A stretch of 64,000 nt of DNA, taken from NCBI RefSeq assembly GCF_037991315.1, contig NZ_CP150300.1, positions 3,658,001-3,722,000 of the forward strand, given 5' to 3'. A program made the translations under genes and the position numbers. Numbering within the stretch: position 1 is the stretch's first letter; each line of letters starts with the position of its first letter. The notes beneath the pieces are model-generated. The model searched no databases and was not told where the DNA came from. It was given only the letters and a program-made list of their open reading frames with translations. The stretch comes from Paenibacillus sp. FSL H8-0079 (GTDB lineage Bacteria > Bacillota > Bacilli > Paenibacillales > Paenibacillaceae). Positions 36,585 to 47,030 of this stretch are shown here, piece by piece.

Positions 36585-37439
36585 ATGAAGATCAAAAAAT
36601 CAACTTTTATTGGGTCATTGGTAGCATGCAGTTTGGCTTTCGGTGCCCTCGGTGTAGCGGCTTCAAACGGAATTCAAGATATTGAAGCAGCACTCGACAG
36701 CAACATTAGCTTTAAAGTAAACGGTTTGTCTTGGACACCCAAGAATGAAGCCGGAGACAAACTGAATGCACTGGTATATGACGGTGATGTTTACCTGCCT
36801 GTAAGTACCACAGCAGAAGCACTGGGAGCCAACGTATCTCTGAATGTTAGCAACAAAGTTGTAAGTATCACGAATTCAGGTACCAGTAAGTCTAGTAGTT
36901 CAAGTAATAATAGTAGTACCGGTACCAAAGATTCTGATGATTCAAGTAAATCAAGTAGTTCAAGTAACCCAAGTACTTCAGGCTCAATCAAGATGACTGG
37001 AACTGACGCTCAGATGATAGTCAAATTGCAAAAAGAATCTTTAACACTGATCAAGATGTATGGTAAAGCACTTAAAACAGGAAGCACTAGTGAATTTGAT
37101 AAATACATAGATGCTAAAGTTATTGAAAATCCCGAGATCGACATTTTTGATCTGGGTAAGCAATCCCAGAAAGATAAATTTAAGACTACAGTCAAAGGTA
37201 TCATTGCAGCAAATGATAAAAAAACGCTGACTAAATATGCAGATCAGTTGATTAATGTGAAATCAGCTGATTTTAAAGTGATTGCAATGAATGATAAAAC
37301 CAAAACAAGACACAGTTACAAAGCCATTTATTATCCACAAGGATGGACGGGTTCCTATGGAGTGTACCTTACCTTTGTGTTTAGTCCGCAAAAAAGTGGC
37401 AACGGTGATTTTTATCTTGGCGATTTGTCCTTCAGCTAA
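36585..37439 (+). CDS. Secreted protein with stalk (copper amine oxidase N-terminal-like) domain
   Basis: A 284-residue secreted protein. Residues 1-27 are a signal peptide (basic start, hydrophobic core, A-A-S). Residues about 40-97 (DSNISFKVNG to VSLNVSNKVVSI) form the beta-rich stalk domain common in Paenibacillus surface proteins. A Ser/Thr/Asn-rich linker (98-133) follows, then a C-terminal domain of about 145 residues rich in Lys that I do not recognise. TACGGAGGAA precedes the ATG. Its place inside the zinc island may be coincidental, but a Zur box is 130 bp upstream. Confidence 0.82.
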   Translation: MKIKKSTFIGSLVACSLAFGALGVAASNGIQDIEAALDSNISFKVNGLSWTPKNEAGDKLNALVYDGDVYLPVSTTAEALGANVSLNVSNKVVSITNSGTSKSSSSSNNSSTGTKDSDDSSKSSSSSNPSTSGSIKMTGTDAQMIVKLQKESLTLIKMYGKALKTGSTSEFDKYIDAKVIENPEIDIFDLGKQSQKDKFKTTVKGIIAANDKKTLTKYADQLINVKSADFKVIAMNDKTKTRHSYKAIYYPQGWTGSYGVYLTFVFSPQKSGNGDFYLGDLSFS

Positions 37440-37463
37440 AGTCCTTAATGCAATATAATCATT

Positions 37464-37500
37464 GATCTTCAGGGGCACTAGTGCACTTGAAGATCTTTTC
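37464..37500. terminator. Terminator between stalk protein and GTPase genes
   Basis: GATCTTCA and TGAAGATC with inner G-C pairing (GGCAC/GTGC), then TTTTCTTTTC on the plus strand. The genes are convergent. Confidence 0.8.
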
Positions 37501-37508
37501 TTTTCACT

Positions 37509-38708
37509 TCAACTCCACGCCGGAAAAGGATCTTTCAATTCGCGCCAGTTCATCAACATCTCCTCCTCCGTAAGAAGGGTCTCATCCAATGTACGTTCAA
37601 TCTCCGCCCGGTCCATGTCAATGCCGATAAATACTAATTTGGTTACGCGGTCGCCCCACTCATCATCCCAGTCCGGTATGCTTGGCAATGTATCGCCAAA
37701 ATGAAGTTGCCTTTCCTCCTCACTCATCGCACCTACCCATATTCCTGCTGGCGCAAGCTGCTTTGATGTACCTGCGTGACTGAAAGAGATTGCCATATGG
37801 TTCCTTGTTGCCAACCACATCAGACCTTTGGATCGCACGATGCTATCTGGATATTTCGCAATCCAACGCAGCAACCGTTCCGAGTGGAATGGACGTTTTC
37901 GATGATAGACAAATGAATGAATTCCATATTCTTCAGTCTCCGGGGTATGTTCCTCTTTCATTAATTCGCGGATCCAACCCGCGGACTGGCTTGCTTTTTC
38001 AAAATCAAAACGTCCCGTATTCAATATCTCTCTCGGATCAATCTGCCCATGTGTCGTGCGAATAAGCTTGGCCTCCGGTTGCATCGCGTGTAGTGCCTTT
38101 TCAAGCTTCGTCAGTTCTTCCTCCGAGACCAGATCACATTTGTTCAGAATCAGCACATCACAGAATTCCACCTGGTCCGTCAGCAGATGAACGATTCCAC
38201 GAACATCGTCCTCCCCCGCTTCCTGTCCACGATCCTTCAGTGTTTCTTTGGAATAAAAATCACGCCAGAACTGGGCAGCATCGACAACCGTAACCATCGT
38301 GTCGAGACGGGTGAATTTCGTCAAATCAATGCCGAGTTCCTCATCGATATACGTAAACGTCTGCGCAACAGGTACCGGCTCACCAATACCCGTGGATTCT
38401 ATCAATATGTAGTCAAAAGAACCATCTAACGCCAGCCGCTCGACTTCTTTCAACAGATCCTCCCGCAATGTGCAGCAGATGCAACCATTGGACATCTCTA
38501 CCAGCTTCTCATCAATGCGCGATAACCCACCACCATCTCGTATTAAACCTGCATCGATGTTAACCTCACTGAGATCATTGACGATGACAGCAACCCGCAT
38601 CCCCTCGCGGTTATGAAGCACATGATTGAGCAGTGTCGTTTTGCCTGCACCCAAATATCCACTAAGTACGGTTACCGGAACCCGCTGTTGAACCTGTTGA
38701 TCTGACAT
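37509..38708 (-). CDS. COG0523 GTPase, zinc metallochaperone type (YciC/ZagA)
   Basis: A 399-residue CobW-family GTPase: P-loop G17-Y-L-G-A-G-K-T24, the metal-binding C76-I-C-C79 motif (CxCC), N-K-C-D for guanine, and a C-terminal CobW_C domain (about 270-380). This group transfers zinc to essential enzymes under zinc starvation in Bacillus. GGAGGAA precedes the ATG at 38708. A clear Zur box lies 36 bp upstream, supporting the zinc rather than cobalt or nitrile hydratase assignment. Other COG0523 specificities cannot be excluded from sequence alone. Confidence 0.92.
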   Translation of the reverse strand: MSDQQVQQRVPVTVLSGYLGAGKTTLLNHVLHNREGMRVAVIVNDLSEVNIDAGLIRDGGGLSRIDEKLVEMSNGCICCTLREDLLKEVERLALDGSFDYILIESTGIGEPVPVAQTFTYIDEELGIDLTKFTRLDTMVTVVDAAQFWRDFYSKETLKDRGQEAGEDDVRGIVHLLTDQVEFCDVLILNKCDLVSEEELTKLEKALHAMQPEAKLIRTTHGQIDPREILNTGRFDFEKASQSAGWIRELMKEEHTPETEEYGIHSFVYHRKRPFHSERLLRWIAKYPDSIVRSKGLMWLATRNHMAISFSHAGTSKQLAPAGIWVGAMSEEERQLHFGDTLPSIPDWDDEWGDRVTKLVFIGIDMDRAEIERTLDETLLTEEEMLMNWRELKDPFPAWS

Positions 38709-38743
38709 TTCTGCTTCCTCCACTCTGTTTAAGTTATGACTTT

Positions 38744-38762
38744 AATCGTAATAATTACTATT
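38744..38762. promoter_or_regulatory. Zur box upstream of the COG0523 GTPase
   Basis: AATCGTAAT-A-ATTACTATT, identical to the rpmG box except for the central base. Confidence 0.85.
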
Positions 38763-38835
38763 AAGGACGATCAATCCGAACTATACCGCAGTTTTCTTTG
38801 GGTTGTCAACTCTAAAATGATGAAGAATCTTGATT

Positions 38836-38854
38836 AATCGTAAAAATGTTGATT
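38836..38854. promoter_or_regulatory. Degenerate Zur-like box upstream of the permease
   Basis: AATCGTAA-AAA-TGTTGATT matches the Zur palindrome in 15 of 19 positions. It lies 77 bp before the permease start. Confidence 0.5.
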
Positions 38855-38931
38855 AGAACATAGGAATGATGTATGTTGCCGCACGTACAAGCATATATTT
38901 TAGCAAAGTCCTAGTTGTGGAGGTCTGTTTC

Positions 38932-39972
38932 ATGAAAATGGCAGCCAATCTGAAGCTCCTGTCCTTCCTGATCCCTTGTGCATTTCTTGTTCCCGTGTTG
39001 ATCACAATGGCTCCAGACTTGAAGGAAGCATGGAACAGTGAAGCTTTGCAAAATATGAAAACCGTATTCATAGGTATTTTCCTTGAAGCCGCACCTTTTC
39101 TGCTCATGGGTGTGCTGTTGTCCTCGCTCATGCAGTGGTTCGTATCGGAAGAGATGGTCCGCAGACTAACGCCTAAGAATCCGATCGGCGGTGTGCTGGT
39201 CGCAGGGCTGCTCGGTATTATTTTTCCCATTTGTGAATGTGGCATGATCCCGGTCGTGAGAAGGTTGATGCACAAAGGCATGCCAGCCTATATCGCAGTT
39301 ACGTTCATTTTGAGTGGTCCCGTAGTCAATCCCATCGTATTTACCGCGACCTTGCTTGCCTTTCCCTCCCATCCTGAGATTACCATTGCCCGTATGGGAC
39401 TGGCCTTTGCTGTAGCAGCTTCCATAGGCATGCTCGTGTATGTGTTTGTCCGTCGAAATCCCCTTCGGATGCCAAAGATCGCAGTTACAGAGGTCAAGAC
39501 ACATCCTGGGTTTAAAATGGCGCAACCTCATGCTCATGCACACGCAAATGCTCCTGATCACAATCATGTAAAAAACTGGCGTAGCTTCTTCATTCATGCC
39601 GGAGACGAATTCGTCGATATGAGCAAATATCTGGTGATCGGTGCCTTGATTACAGCCTGCATCCAGACATTCATTAGCCGCAGCGATCTGATCTCACTTG
39701 GCAATGGTCCTGTTGCCTCCTATGTATTCATGATGGGGTTTGCTTATGTATTGTCTCTCTGTTCCACTTCTGATGCTTTTGTGGCTTCTGCGTTCTCACA
39801 CACGTTTGCACTGGGGCCGCTGGTATCCTTCCTTGTTCTTGGTCCAATGCTGGATTTCAAAAGTACCCTGATGCTGCTCTCCACCTTCCGTACCCGGTTT
39901 GTTATTGGTCTAAGTCTAGCGATTATCACACTCGTCTTCGCTGGCTCGTGGTTGATTAATCTGCTGGTATAA
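38932..39972 (+). CDS. COG0701/DUF318 permease with His-rich loop (YcgR-like)
   Basis: A 346-residue membrane protein with about eight helices. The family motif P-I-C101-E-C103-G and the S-G-P-V-V-N-P segment are present, and a central cytosolic or external loop (191-212) carries six His, suggesting metal binding. GGAGGT lies 7 bp before the ATG at 38932. It is the first of a two-gene unit with the TIGR03943 protein, the usual partner. Function is not established; the zinc island context suggests zinc transport or zinc delivery. Confidence 0.88.
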   Translation: MKMAANLKLLSFLIPCAFLVPVLITMAPDLKEAWNSEALQNMKTVFIGIFLEAAPFLLMGVLLSSLMQWFVSEEMVRRLTPKNPIGGVLVAGLLGIIFPICECGMIPVVRRLMHKGMPAYIAVTFILSGPVVNPIVFTATLLAFPSHPEITIARMGLAFAVAASIGMLVYVFVRRNPLRMPKIAVTEVKTHPGFKMAQPHAHAHANAPDHNHVKNWRSFFIHAGDEFVDMSKYLVIGALITACIQTFISRSDLISLGNGPVASYVFMMGFAYVLSLCSTSDAFVASAFSHTFALGPLVSFLVLGPMLDFKSTLMLLSTFRTRFVIGLSLAIITLVFAGSWLINLLV

Positions 39973-40054
39973 AGGTTGAGCAACATACTTCATGACCTAA
40001 ATGATTAATCCCATGAACTTTCATCCTGACGATTAATAGAGATGAGGTGATGAT

Positions 40055-41038
40055 ATGAACCACACTGTCTATACGATTACAAAAGCCCCTGTTCCAAAAT
40101 CACACTTCATTCAATGGCATAACCTGATTCGTGCGGTTTGGATCGGCGGGCTGGCAGTATACATTATTCACTTGAATTCAAGTGATTCACTTCATTATTA
40201 TTTGGCGCCGACCATGCAAAAACTGCTATTATGCTGCCCTGTTCCCTTATTGTTTATTGCTGTTATCATGGCCTGGCATGGACTGTTCGGTAGAAACGAG
40301 GTTCATTGCGACTGCGAGCACCCACCGCCTTCCGGGTTCCTCCGTAGTGCGCTGGTATATGGTCTGATTGCTATACCCTTGTTGTTAGGGTTTCTGTTAC
40401 CTGATCGGGCTCTGGGCAGCTCCATGGCCAGTCAGAAAGGAATGTCTCTCACCTATGCCCCTCCCGAGATTCGTCGAAAAGAGCCTTTACCCGATCCGGC
40501 AACGCAATTGAATGTACAAGATCTTACACAACAACCAACGGTTGTTCAGTCTGCATCGGCCACCAAAGTACAATTCATTCCCCCAGACGAGTATAGCCGC
40601 GAATTCGCTGAACTGGCGGAGAAGTTGTATGCAGAACAGGTCATCCGAGTCTATCCTGAGATTTTCTCTGAAACACTCGGCACGATCGACATGTTCCAGC
40701 GACAATTTGCAGGCAAAGATATCTCATTAACCGGGTTCGTTTATCGGGACAAGAGCATGGACCATGAATCACATTTTGCACTGGGACGATTTCTCGTCAT
40801 GTGTTGCCCCGCGGATGCGGCTCCCTTCGGCGTGATGATTCACATTCCAGAAGCGGATAGCTTCCCTACAGATAGTTGGGTGCAAATCGATGGCAGCATC
40901 GGCTCTGCACAGGTGAACGGTAAGGATACGATTGAGATTCGAGCAACAAAGGTGACACCTGTATCCGAGCCATCCACGCCTTATATTTATACCAATGCGG
41001 ACTCGGTGATGGCGTATGAGCAAATAAAGAGCGAGTAG
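40055..41038 (+). CDS. TIGR03943-family permease subunit (YcgQ-like)
   Basis: A 327-residue protein with an N-terminal membrane part (about 25-47, 55-75, 100-120) containing L-L-C-C-P and a short H-C-D-C-E-H loop near 88-93, followed by a soluble domain. The late segments F-V-Y-R-D and V-M-C-C-P-A-D-A-A-P-F-G are hallmarks of TIGR03943. GAGGTGATG precedes the ATG. It is 82 bp downstream of its permease partner. Both the Cys/His motifs and position suggest metal handling, but this remains inference. Confidence 0.9.
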   Translation: MNHTVYTITKAPVPKSHFIQWHNLIRAVWIGGLAVYIIHLNSSDSLHYYLAPTMQKLLLCCPVPLLFIAVIMAWHGLFGRNEVHCDCEHPPPSGFLRSALVYGLIAIPLLLGFLLPDRALGSSMASQKGMSLTYAPPEIRRKEPLPDPATQLNVQDLTQQPTVVQSASATKVQFIPPDEYSREFAELAEKLYAEQVIRVYPEIFSETLGTIDMFQRQFAGKDISLTGFVYRDKSMDHESHFALGRFLVMCCPADAAPFGVMIHIPEADSFPTDSWVQIDGSIGSAQVNGKDTIEIRATKVTPVSEPSTPYIYTNADSVMAYEQIKSE

Positions 41039-41072
41039 TTGCTAGTAGTAGTAACTTGCACCTCAACGTCAA

Positions 41073-41111
41073 AAAGCCCCAAAGCGATGGATTACATCGC
41101 TTTGGGGCTTT
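41073..41111. terminator. Strong bidirectional terminator
   Basis: A 17-bp perfect stem (AAAGCCCCAAAGCGATG and its complement) with a five-base loop, between the convergent TIGR03943 and pdp genes. Confidence 0.95.
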
Positions 41112-41155
41112 CATGTTCAGTCAGACATGAGATTACATCTCGTCTGTTTTGATTA

Positions 41156-42457
41156 TTATTCCGTTACGATATCATGAACCAATACAGGAGCATCGGCATG
41201 ATCCGCAATCGTAATGTTTTCTTTGATCTTCGCGATGACGTCTGCTACGTCTTCACGATTGGCATGGATCGTTACAAGGGACTCACCAGCTTTGACTGGG
41301 TCACCGACTTTTTTGTTCAGCATCAGACCAACAGCGAGATCGATCTCAGACTCTTTCGTTGCACGGCCTGCGCCGAGCAGCATTGCTGCAGTACCGATTT
41401 CGTCAGCGACGATTCCGGCAACATAGCCGTCTTTGTCTGCTGGCACTTCAACCAGGTATTGTGCCTGAGGCAAACGATCTGGATGATCCACAACCGAAGC
41501 GTCTCCACCTTGGTTTGCCAAGAAATCTTTGAATTTCTCCAGTGCCTTACCGTTCTGGATGACTTCTCTCAATCTCTCCTCAGCATGCTCCAAGGAATCT
41601 GCCTTGCCAGCAAGGAATACCATCTGACGTCCAAGTGCCAGACACAGCTCTTCCAGATCTTTCGGGCCTTTACCTTGCAGGGTGAGGATGGCTTCTTTCA
41701 CTTCAAGCGCGTTACCAATCGCCAGACCCAGTGGTTGGGACATATCGGAGATAACAGCCATCGTTTTACGTCCAACATTGTTACCGATGCTTACCATGGC
41801 ATGTGCCAGTTCTTTAGCATCTTCCGTTGTTTTCATGAATGCACCAGCACCCGTTTTAACATCCAATACGATTGCATCAGCACCTGCTGCAATTTTCTTG
41901 CTCATGATGGAGCTAGCGATCAGTGGAATGGAGTTAACGGTAGCTGTTACGTCACGCAGTGCATAGAGCTTCTTGTCTGCAGGCGTAAGGTTACCACTTT
42001 GTCCGATAACTGCAACCTTATGTTCGTTTACGAGACGAATGAACTCTTCTTTCTCAAGCTCTACGTGGAAGCCAGCAACGGATTCCAGCTTGTCTGTTGT
42101 ACCACCCGTGTGACCAAGTCCACGTCCGGACATTTTGGCAACAGGAACATCCAGCGCAGCAACAAGCGGAGCGAGTACCAGTGTTGTTGTATCGCCCACA
42201 CCTCCTGTGGAGTGCTTGTCTACTTTGATACCTTCGATGGCGGACAGGTCGATCGTTTCACCCGAATTTACCATGGACATCGTGAGATCAGCACGTTCTT
42301 TGTCCGTCATATCTTTAAAGAATACCGCCATCGCCCATGCGCTGACTTGATAGTCCGGGATCTCTCCTTGTGTGTATCCTTGAACAACAAAATCAATCTC
42401 AGCTGTTGTCAGTTCTTTTCCGTCGCGTTTCTTGGCAATAATGTCTACCATTCTCAT
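41156..42457 (-). CDS. pdp: Pyrimidine-nucleoside phosphorylase
   Basis: A 433-residue enzyme that splits uridine, thymidine and deoxyuridine with phosphate. K-H-S-T-G-G-V-G-D supplies the phosphate site and the C-terminal [11 protein letters not shown] domain is complete, so the protein is full length. AGGAGAG precedes the ATG. Last gene of the deo operon; a 413-bp spacer with a duplicated element separates it from deoD. Confidence 0.97.
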   Translation of the reverse strand: MRMVDIIAKKRDGKELTTAEIDFVVQGYTQGEIPDYQVSAWAMAVFFKDMTDKERADLTMSMVNSGETIDLSAIEGIKVDKHSTGGVGDTTTLVLAPLVAALDVPVAKMSGRGLGHTGGTTDKLESVAGFHVELEKEEFIRLVNEHKVAVIGQSGNLTPADKKLYALRDVTATVNSIPLIASSIMSKKIAAGADAIVLDVKTGAGAFMKTTEDAKELAHAMVSIGNNVGRKTMAVISDMSQPLGLAIGNALEVKEAILTLQGKGPKDLEELCLALGRQMVFLAGKADSLEHAEERLREVIQNGKALEKFKDFLANQGGDASVVDHPDRLPQAQYLVEVPADKDGYVAGIVADEIGTAAMLLGAGRATKESEIDLAVGLMLNKKVGDPVKAGESLVTIHANREDVADVIAKIKENITIADHADAPVLVHDIVTE

Positions 42458-42492
42458 GATGATCTCTCCTTGTGTGTGTATTGATTGTATAG

Positions 42493-42707
42493 AACACTTT
42501 GTTGTTGGTCCGTTGACCGTTCCGGCTCCAGATCATTTCCTCCGATCGCTGTTGTCTCCAAGTTTTTTTGATCCATTTTGCAATGGAAAAACTCGGAGAC
42601 AAAGGCGAACGCTTTGCTTCTTCAGAATCGATTCCGGTTCCTTCACTCCGTGCTTGAAACAAAAGTTTCGATTAAAATCAATTAATATTGAATATAAAAT
42701 ACAACAA
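42493..42707 (-). repeat. Duplicated intergenic element, copy A
   Basis: Copy A shares blocks in the same order with copy B at 42729: AACACTTTGT, then a GTTCC-x-GCTCC-x-GATC block, then a long block from GCTTTGCTTCTTCAGAATCG to TATAAAATnCAACAA. It differs by carrying an extra segment of about 60 bp with a strong hairpin. It lies in the deoD-pdp spacer. Confidence 0.8.
42554..42600. repeat. Hairpin inside repeat copy A
   Basis: GTCTCC-AAGTTTTT pairs with AAAAACT-CGGAGAC, with CCATT/AATGG near the tip. It may act as an mRNA processing or attenuation signal between deoD and pdp. Confidence 0.6.
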
Positions 42708-42728
42708 CAACATGTAGTCAACTTATAC

Positions 42729-42870
42729 AACACTTTGTGCAGCATTCGTTCCAGCTCCGGATCGTTCCTTAGAGCGCTTTGCTTCTTCAGAATCGATCCG
42801 CTTCCTTCACTCCGTGCTTAAAACAAAAGTTTAGATAAAATCAAATGATTATGAATATAAAATGCAACAA
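42729..42870 (-). repeat. Duplicated intergenic element, copy B
   Basis: Shorter copy of the element at 42493, without the hairpin insert. It ends exactly at the base before the deoD stop codon, so the repeat abuts the coding sequence. Confidence 0.8.
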
Positions 42871-43578
42871 TTACAGTGTGATTGCTGTGTCGAGGGCAAC
42901 TACCATCATGTCGTTGAACGTTTTTTGGCGCTCTTCGGCAGATGTTTCTTCGCCTGTCAGCAAGTGGTCACTTACCGTCAGGATGGTCAGTGCGTTAACA
43001 CCGAACTTGGCAGCGATGGTATACAGTGCTGTTGTTTCCATTTCTACGCCCAGTACGCCGTGTTTCATCAACTTCTCGGTTACGGAACGGTCATCGCGGT
43101 AGAAAGAATCCGAGCTGAACACGTTACCCACATGAATTTTCATGCCTTTAGCTGTTGCACGATCATATGCTTCTTTCAGCAGGGAGAACGTAGCGATTGG
43201 CGAGAAGTCATATCCACCGAATACGTGTTTGTTCATGCTGGAATCTGTACATGCTGCTTGTGCAAGGATGACGTCACGTACACGTACATGCTCCTGCATA
43301 CCGCCACAAGTACCTACACGAATCAGGTTTTTCACGCCATATTCGCTGATCAATTCATTAGCATAGATTGCGAAAGACGGAATACCCATTCCTGAACCTT
43401 GCACCGAAATCCGGTGTCCTTGATATGTACCCGTAAAACCAAGCATTCCGCGAACCTCGTTGTAACATACAACATCTTCAAGGTACGTATCTGCAATATA
43501 TTTCGCGCGCAAAGGGTCTCCTGGCAAAAGGATCGTTTCTGCGATATCTCCGGGTTTAGCTCCAATATGTGTACTCAT
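42871..43578 (-). CDS. deoD: Purine-nucleoside phosphorylase, DeoD type
   Basis: A 235-residue trimeric/hexameric-type enzyme that cleaves (deoxy)adenosine, inosine and guanosine. Phosphate-site residues are in [12 protein letters not shown] and RVGTCGG, and the base/ribose site in VEMETTALY and [16 protein letters not shown] precedes the ATG. It lies 98 bp after deoB. Confidence 0.97.
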   Translation of the reverse strand: MSTHIGAKPGDIAETILLPGDPLRAKYIADTYLEDVVCYNEVRGMLGFTGTYQGHRISVQGSGMGIPSFAIYANELISEYGVKNLIRVGTCGGMQEHVRVRDVILAQAACTDSSMNKHVFGGYDFSPIATFSLLKEAYDRATAKGMKIHVGNVFSSDSFYRDDRSVTEKLMKHGVLGVEMETTALYTIAAKFGVNALTILTVSDHLLTGEETSAEERQKTFNDMMVVALDTAITL

Positions 43579-43676
43579 GAATGAATCTCCTCCAGTTATA
43601 TATTTAGTCTATTATGATGGCAGGAACCGGAGCAGCCTCAACTACTCCGACATCCCCTATCCTGTTTTCGAAAAAC

Positions 43677-44855
43677 CTATTTCAAATCTTTCAGGAAGCT
43701 GGTGCCATATTCCGGCATTTTCACTCCAAAGTTCTCGGCTACGGTTGCACCAAGGTCAGCAAATGTGCTGCGCAGATCAAGCTTTTTGCCCTCGCTGAAG
43801 CGCGGAGAGTAGGCAAGCAATGGAACATATTCACGTGTATGATCTGTACCACGATAAGTTGGATCATTACCATGGTCAGCTGTGATCAGCAGCAGATCAT
43901 CATTGGTCATTTTGGCAAAAATCTCTGGCAGCCGTGCATCATAGTCTTCGAGCGCCTGAGCATAACCTTGGGGATCACGACGGTGACCGTACAGGGCATC
44001 AAAATCAACCAGGTTCAGGAAGCTAAGTCCATTGAACTCTTCATCCATCGTTTCAGACAACTTGTCCATGCCATCCATATTCGATACAGTACGAACGGAC
44101 TTCGTTACACCTTCGCCATCGTAGATATCCGCAATTTTACCCAAGGCAATGACATCAAATCCACCATCTTGAAGTTCATTCATGACGGTACGTCCAAACG
44201 GCTTAAGCGCATAGTCATGACGATTCGCAGTACGCTTCCAGTCACCCGCTTCACCTACAAATGGACGTGCAATAATGCGGCCGAGCATGTACGGATCTTC
44301 AAGTGTAATTTCACGACAGAACTCACAGATCTCATACAGTTCTTTCAATGGAACAACGTCCTCATGTGCTGCAATTTGCAGAACTGAATCCGCGGATGTG
44401 TATACGATGAGTGCGCCAGTTTCGACATGCTCTGCACCCAGCTCATCCAGAATTTCCGTACCGCTGGCCGGTTTGTTACCGATGACCTTACGGCCCGTTT
44501 TCTCTTCAATGCGCTGAATCAGCTCATCGGGAAAACCGTTCTCGAACACGCGGAAAGGTGTATCAATGTAAAGACCCATCAGCTCCCAGTGACCTGTCAT
44601 TGTGTCTTTGCCTCTGGATGCTTCCTGCATCTTGGTGTAATACGCTTTAGGTGCATCCGCTACAGGAACACCCTCAATTTCTTTGATGTTGGACAGTCCG
44701 AGACTGGCCATGTGAGGCATTTTCAGACCTCCGCGTTCACGTGCAATGTGACCGAAGGTATCCACATCAAAATCATAGAATTCTGCTGCATCCGGCGCTT
44801 CGCCGATTCCTACAGAATCCATAACGATTAGATGTACTCTTTTAAATGTTGACAT
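43677..44855 (-). CDS. deoB: Phosphopentomutase
   Basis: A 392-residue manganese-dependent enzyme of the alkaline phosphatase fold that converts (deoxy)ribose-1-phosphate to the 5-phosphate. Metal sites are visible in V-M-D-S-V-G-I-G, in D-T-M-T-G-H-W, and in [16 protein letters not shown] precedes the ATG; 29 bp after nupC. Normal full length. Confidence 0.97.
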   Translation of the reverse strand: MSTFKRVHLIVMDSVGIGEAPDAAEFYDFDVDTFGHIARERGGLKMPHMASLGLSNIKEIEGVPVADAPKAYYTKMQEASRGKDTMTGHWELMGLYIDTPFRVFENGFPDELIQRIEEKTGRKVIGNKPASGTEILDELGAEHVETGALIVYTSADSVLQIAAHEDVVPLKELYEICEFCREITLEDPYMLGRIIARPFVGEAGDWKRTANRHDYALKPFGRTVMNELQDGGFDVIALGKIADIYDGEGVTKSVRTVSNMDGMDKLSETMDEEFNGLSFLNLVDFDALYGHRRDPQGYAQALEDYDARLPEIFAKMTNDDLLLITADHGNDPTYRGTDHTREYVPLLAYSPRFSEGKKLDLRSTFADLGATVAENFGVKMPEYGTSFLKDLK

Positions 44856-44884
44856 AACCTAAGCACTCCTTCCAATAATCCGGT

Positions 44885-46075
44885 TTACAAGAACAGTCCG
44901 GCGATGATCGCAGACAATACACTGACAAGCGATGCACCGTAAAGCAGTTTCAGACCGAAGCGGGCTACCACATTACCTTGTTTCTCATGAAGTCCCTTCA
45001 CCGCACCTGCAATGATACCGATGGAGGAGAAATTGGCGAACGATACGAGGAAGACGGATACGATCCCTGTTGTTCTAGCAGACAGTAATGTCTCCTTCGC
45101 TAAAGCAAGCATGGCAACGAATTCGTTGGATACCATTTTGGTTGCCATAATACTTCCCGCCTGAATCGCTTCCTTCCAAGGAACACCCATAATAAAGGCT
45201 AATGGTGCAAACACATAACCAAGCAGCTCCTGGAACGAAATGCCAAGCACTGCGCTGAAAATTCCGTTAACAAGTGCAATCAAAGCAACAAAACCGATTA
45301 ACATCGCAGCTACGATGATAGCGACTTTGAATCCATCCAGGATGTATTCACCCAGCATTTCGAAGAAGGACTGTTTCTCCTCTTCCTGTACTTCCAATAT
45401 ATCTTCTTCCTCTGTAACCTCATAAGGATTCACAATGGAAGCAATGATAAAACCGCCAAACAGGTTCAGCACGAGTGCCGTAACCACATATTTCGGATCA
45501 ATCATGGACATATAGGCACCGACAATCGACATCGATACCGTGGACATCGCCGAGGCACACAAGGTGTACAGCCGATGTTTTGGCAACAACCCAATTTGTT
45601 TTTTCACAGAAATGAACACTTCAGATTGCCCCAATACAGCCGAAGCAACCGCGTTATATGATTCCAGTTTGCCCATTCCGTTGATTTTGCTTAATACCAG
45701 ACCAATATATTTTATAACAAAAGGTAAGATTCGGATATACTGCAATATCCCAATGAGTGCAGAGATAACAACAATCGGCATCAATACGCTGAGGAAGAAC
45801 GGTGTCCCAACAGTCTCAGCACCTACAGTGGTCAAATCACCAAATACAAACGCAATTCCTTCATTCGCATAATCAAGCAAACTTTTAAATACGGTCGCAA
45901 ATCCACCTATCAGCCATGTCCCGACCCCTGTATTCAGTAAGGCATACGCCAGGATCACCTGCAAAACAATCATAACGGCCAACGGCCGGTAGCGAATCTT
46001 CTTTTTACCGTTGCTTGCGATATAAGCCAGTCCAAAAACAACGAGTAAACCAAGAAGGGCAATTAGAAATTTCAT
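44885..46075 (-). CDS. nupC: Concentrative nucleoside transporter, NupC type
   Basis: A 396-residue membrane protein with about 8-10 helices. CNT family motifs are visible: [14 protein letters not shown] in the first core region, [19 protein letters not shown] in the second. It imports nucleosides with protons. AAAGGAGA precedes the ATG. It follows deoC with a 228-bp gap that holds a cre-like site, so it may have an additional promoter. Confidence 0.95.
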   Translation of the reverse strand: MKFLIALLGLLVVFGLAYIASNGKKKIRYRPLAVMIVLQVILAYALLNTGVGTWLIGGFATVFKSLLDYANEGIAFVFGDLTTVGAETVGTPFFLSVLMPIVVISALIGILQYIRILPFVIKYIGLVLSKINGMGKLESYNAVASAVLGQSEVFISVKKQIGLLPKHRLYTLCASAMSTVSMSIVGAYMSMIDPKYVVTALVLNLFGGFIIASIVNPYEVTEEEDILEVQEEEKQSFFEMLGEYILDGFKVAIIVAAMLIGFVALIALVNGIFSAVLGISFQELLGYVFAPLAFIMGVPWKEAIQAGSIMATKMVSNEFVAMLALAKETLLSARTTGIVSVFLVSFANFSSIGIIAGAVKGLHEKQGNVVARFGLKLLYGASLVSVLSAIIAGLFL

Positions 46076-46167
46076 ACGATCTCTCCTTTGAAGGTAGTTA
46101 AGCCGGATGTGGAATTCAGCTCAAAGGGTTCTTAAGCATTCTCAATCATTAACCTTTCAGAAAACTT

Positions 46168-46181
46168 ATGAAGCGCTTACA
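46168..46181. promoter_or_regulatory. Candidate cre site upstream of nupC
   Basis: On the minus strand TGTAAGCGCTTCAT. The left half and the centre match the cre palindrome well; the right half is shifted by one base. Catabolite repression of deo genes is known in Bacillus. Confidence 0.4.
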
Positions 46182-46303
46182 ATTAATCCTGTTTTTAAAA
46201 TATAATTGTAGAATTGTATTCCCTGTACCTGAGTCGTTTGCCCAAGTACAGAGAATATATCATTACTTTTTATTTCATAAAGCTTTGTTTAATAAGCTCT
46301 TTC

Positions 46304-46978
46304 TTAGTAAGAAGATGTAGACTGACCGCCCTGCATGATCTTCACGCCAGAACTTGCACCGATTCGAGTCGCACCCGCTTCGATCATTTTCTGCATATCT
46401 TCCAGGCTACGTACGCCACCGGAAGCTTTAACGCCCACATCAGGACCTACAGTACGACGCATCAAAGCGATATCTTCTGGCGTTGCTCCACCTGTGGAGA
46501 AACCTGTAGAAGTTTTAACAAAATCAGCTCCAGCTCGTACAGCTGCCTGACAAGCACGTACTTTCTCATCATCCGTCAACAGACAAGTTTCAATAATGAC
46601 TTTCACCAAAGCATTACCCGCAGCCGCTTCAACTACAGCACGAATATCCTGTTCAACGTAATCATCTTTGCCATCTTTCAAAGCACTGATGTTGATGACC
46701 ATATCGACTTCAGTTGCACCTTTAGCAATTGCATCCTTGGTTTCGAAAGCTTTCGTCTCCGAAGTGGATGCTCCCAGAGGGAAACCAGTAACGGTGCAGA
46801 TATCTACGCCAGTACCCTGCAACTGCTCAGCAGCATAAGCAACCCAGCCTGGGTTAACGCATACAGAAGCAAACTGGTATTGCTTCGCTTCTTCGGTTAA
46901 CTTGGCCATTTCACTTTGCGTTGCGTCCGCACGAAGCAACGTATGGTCGATCATTTTAGCTAATTGTGGTGTAGTCAA
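46304..46978 (-). CDS. deoC: Deoxyribose-phosphate aldolase
   Basis: A 224-residue class I aldolase that splits deoxyribose-5-phosphate into acetaldehyde and glyceraldehyde-3-phosphate. The Schiff-base lysine is in D-F-V-K-T-S-T-G, the helper lysine in [10 protein letters not shown], and the Asp in E-V-D-M-V-I-N. The start is TTG at 46978, preceded by GGGAGAG. First gene of the operon, controlled by the DeoR site upstream. Confidence 0.96.
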   Translation of the reverse strand: MTTPQLAKMIDHTLLRADATQSEMAKLTEEAKQYQFASVCVNPGWVAYAAEQLQGTGVDICTVTGFPLGASTSETKAFETKDAIAKGATEVDMVINISALKDGKDDYVEQDIRAVVEAAAGNALVKVIIETCLLTDDEKVRACQAAVRAGADFVKTSTGFSTGGATPEDIALMRRTVGPDVGVKASGGVRSLEDMQKMIEAGATRIGASSGVKIMQGGQSTSSY

Positions 46979-47030
46979 TTGAATCTCTCCCTTATCTGAA
47001 CTAGTTATTTTCTATACCCTTACACTAACA

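Noticed and set aside
41174..42484. Long open frame (436 codons) on the plus strand opposite pdp
   Set aside because: It is an antisense shadow of a complete, well-conserved pdp gene; its translation is rich in Cys, Phe and His with no domain.
46214..46900. Plus-strand open frame opposite deoC
   Set aside because: Shadow of deoC; Ser/Arg/Cys-rich with no motif.
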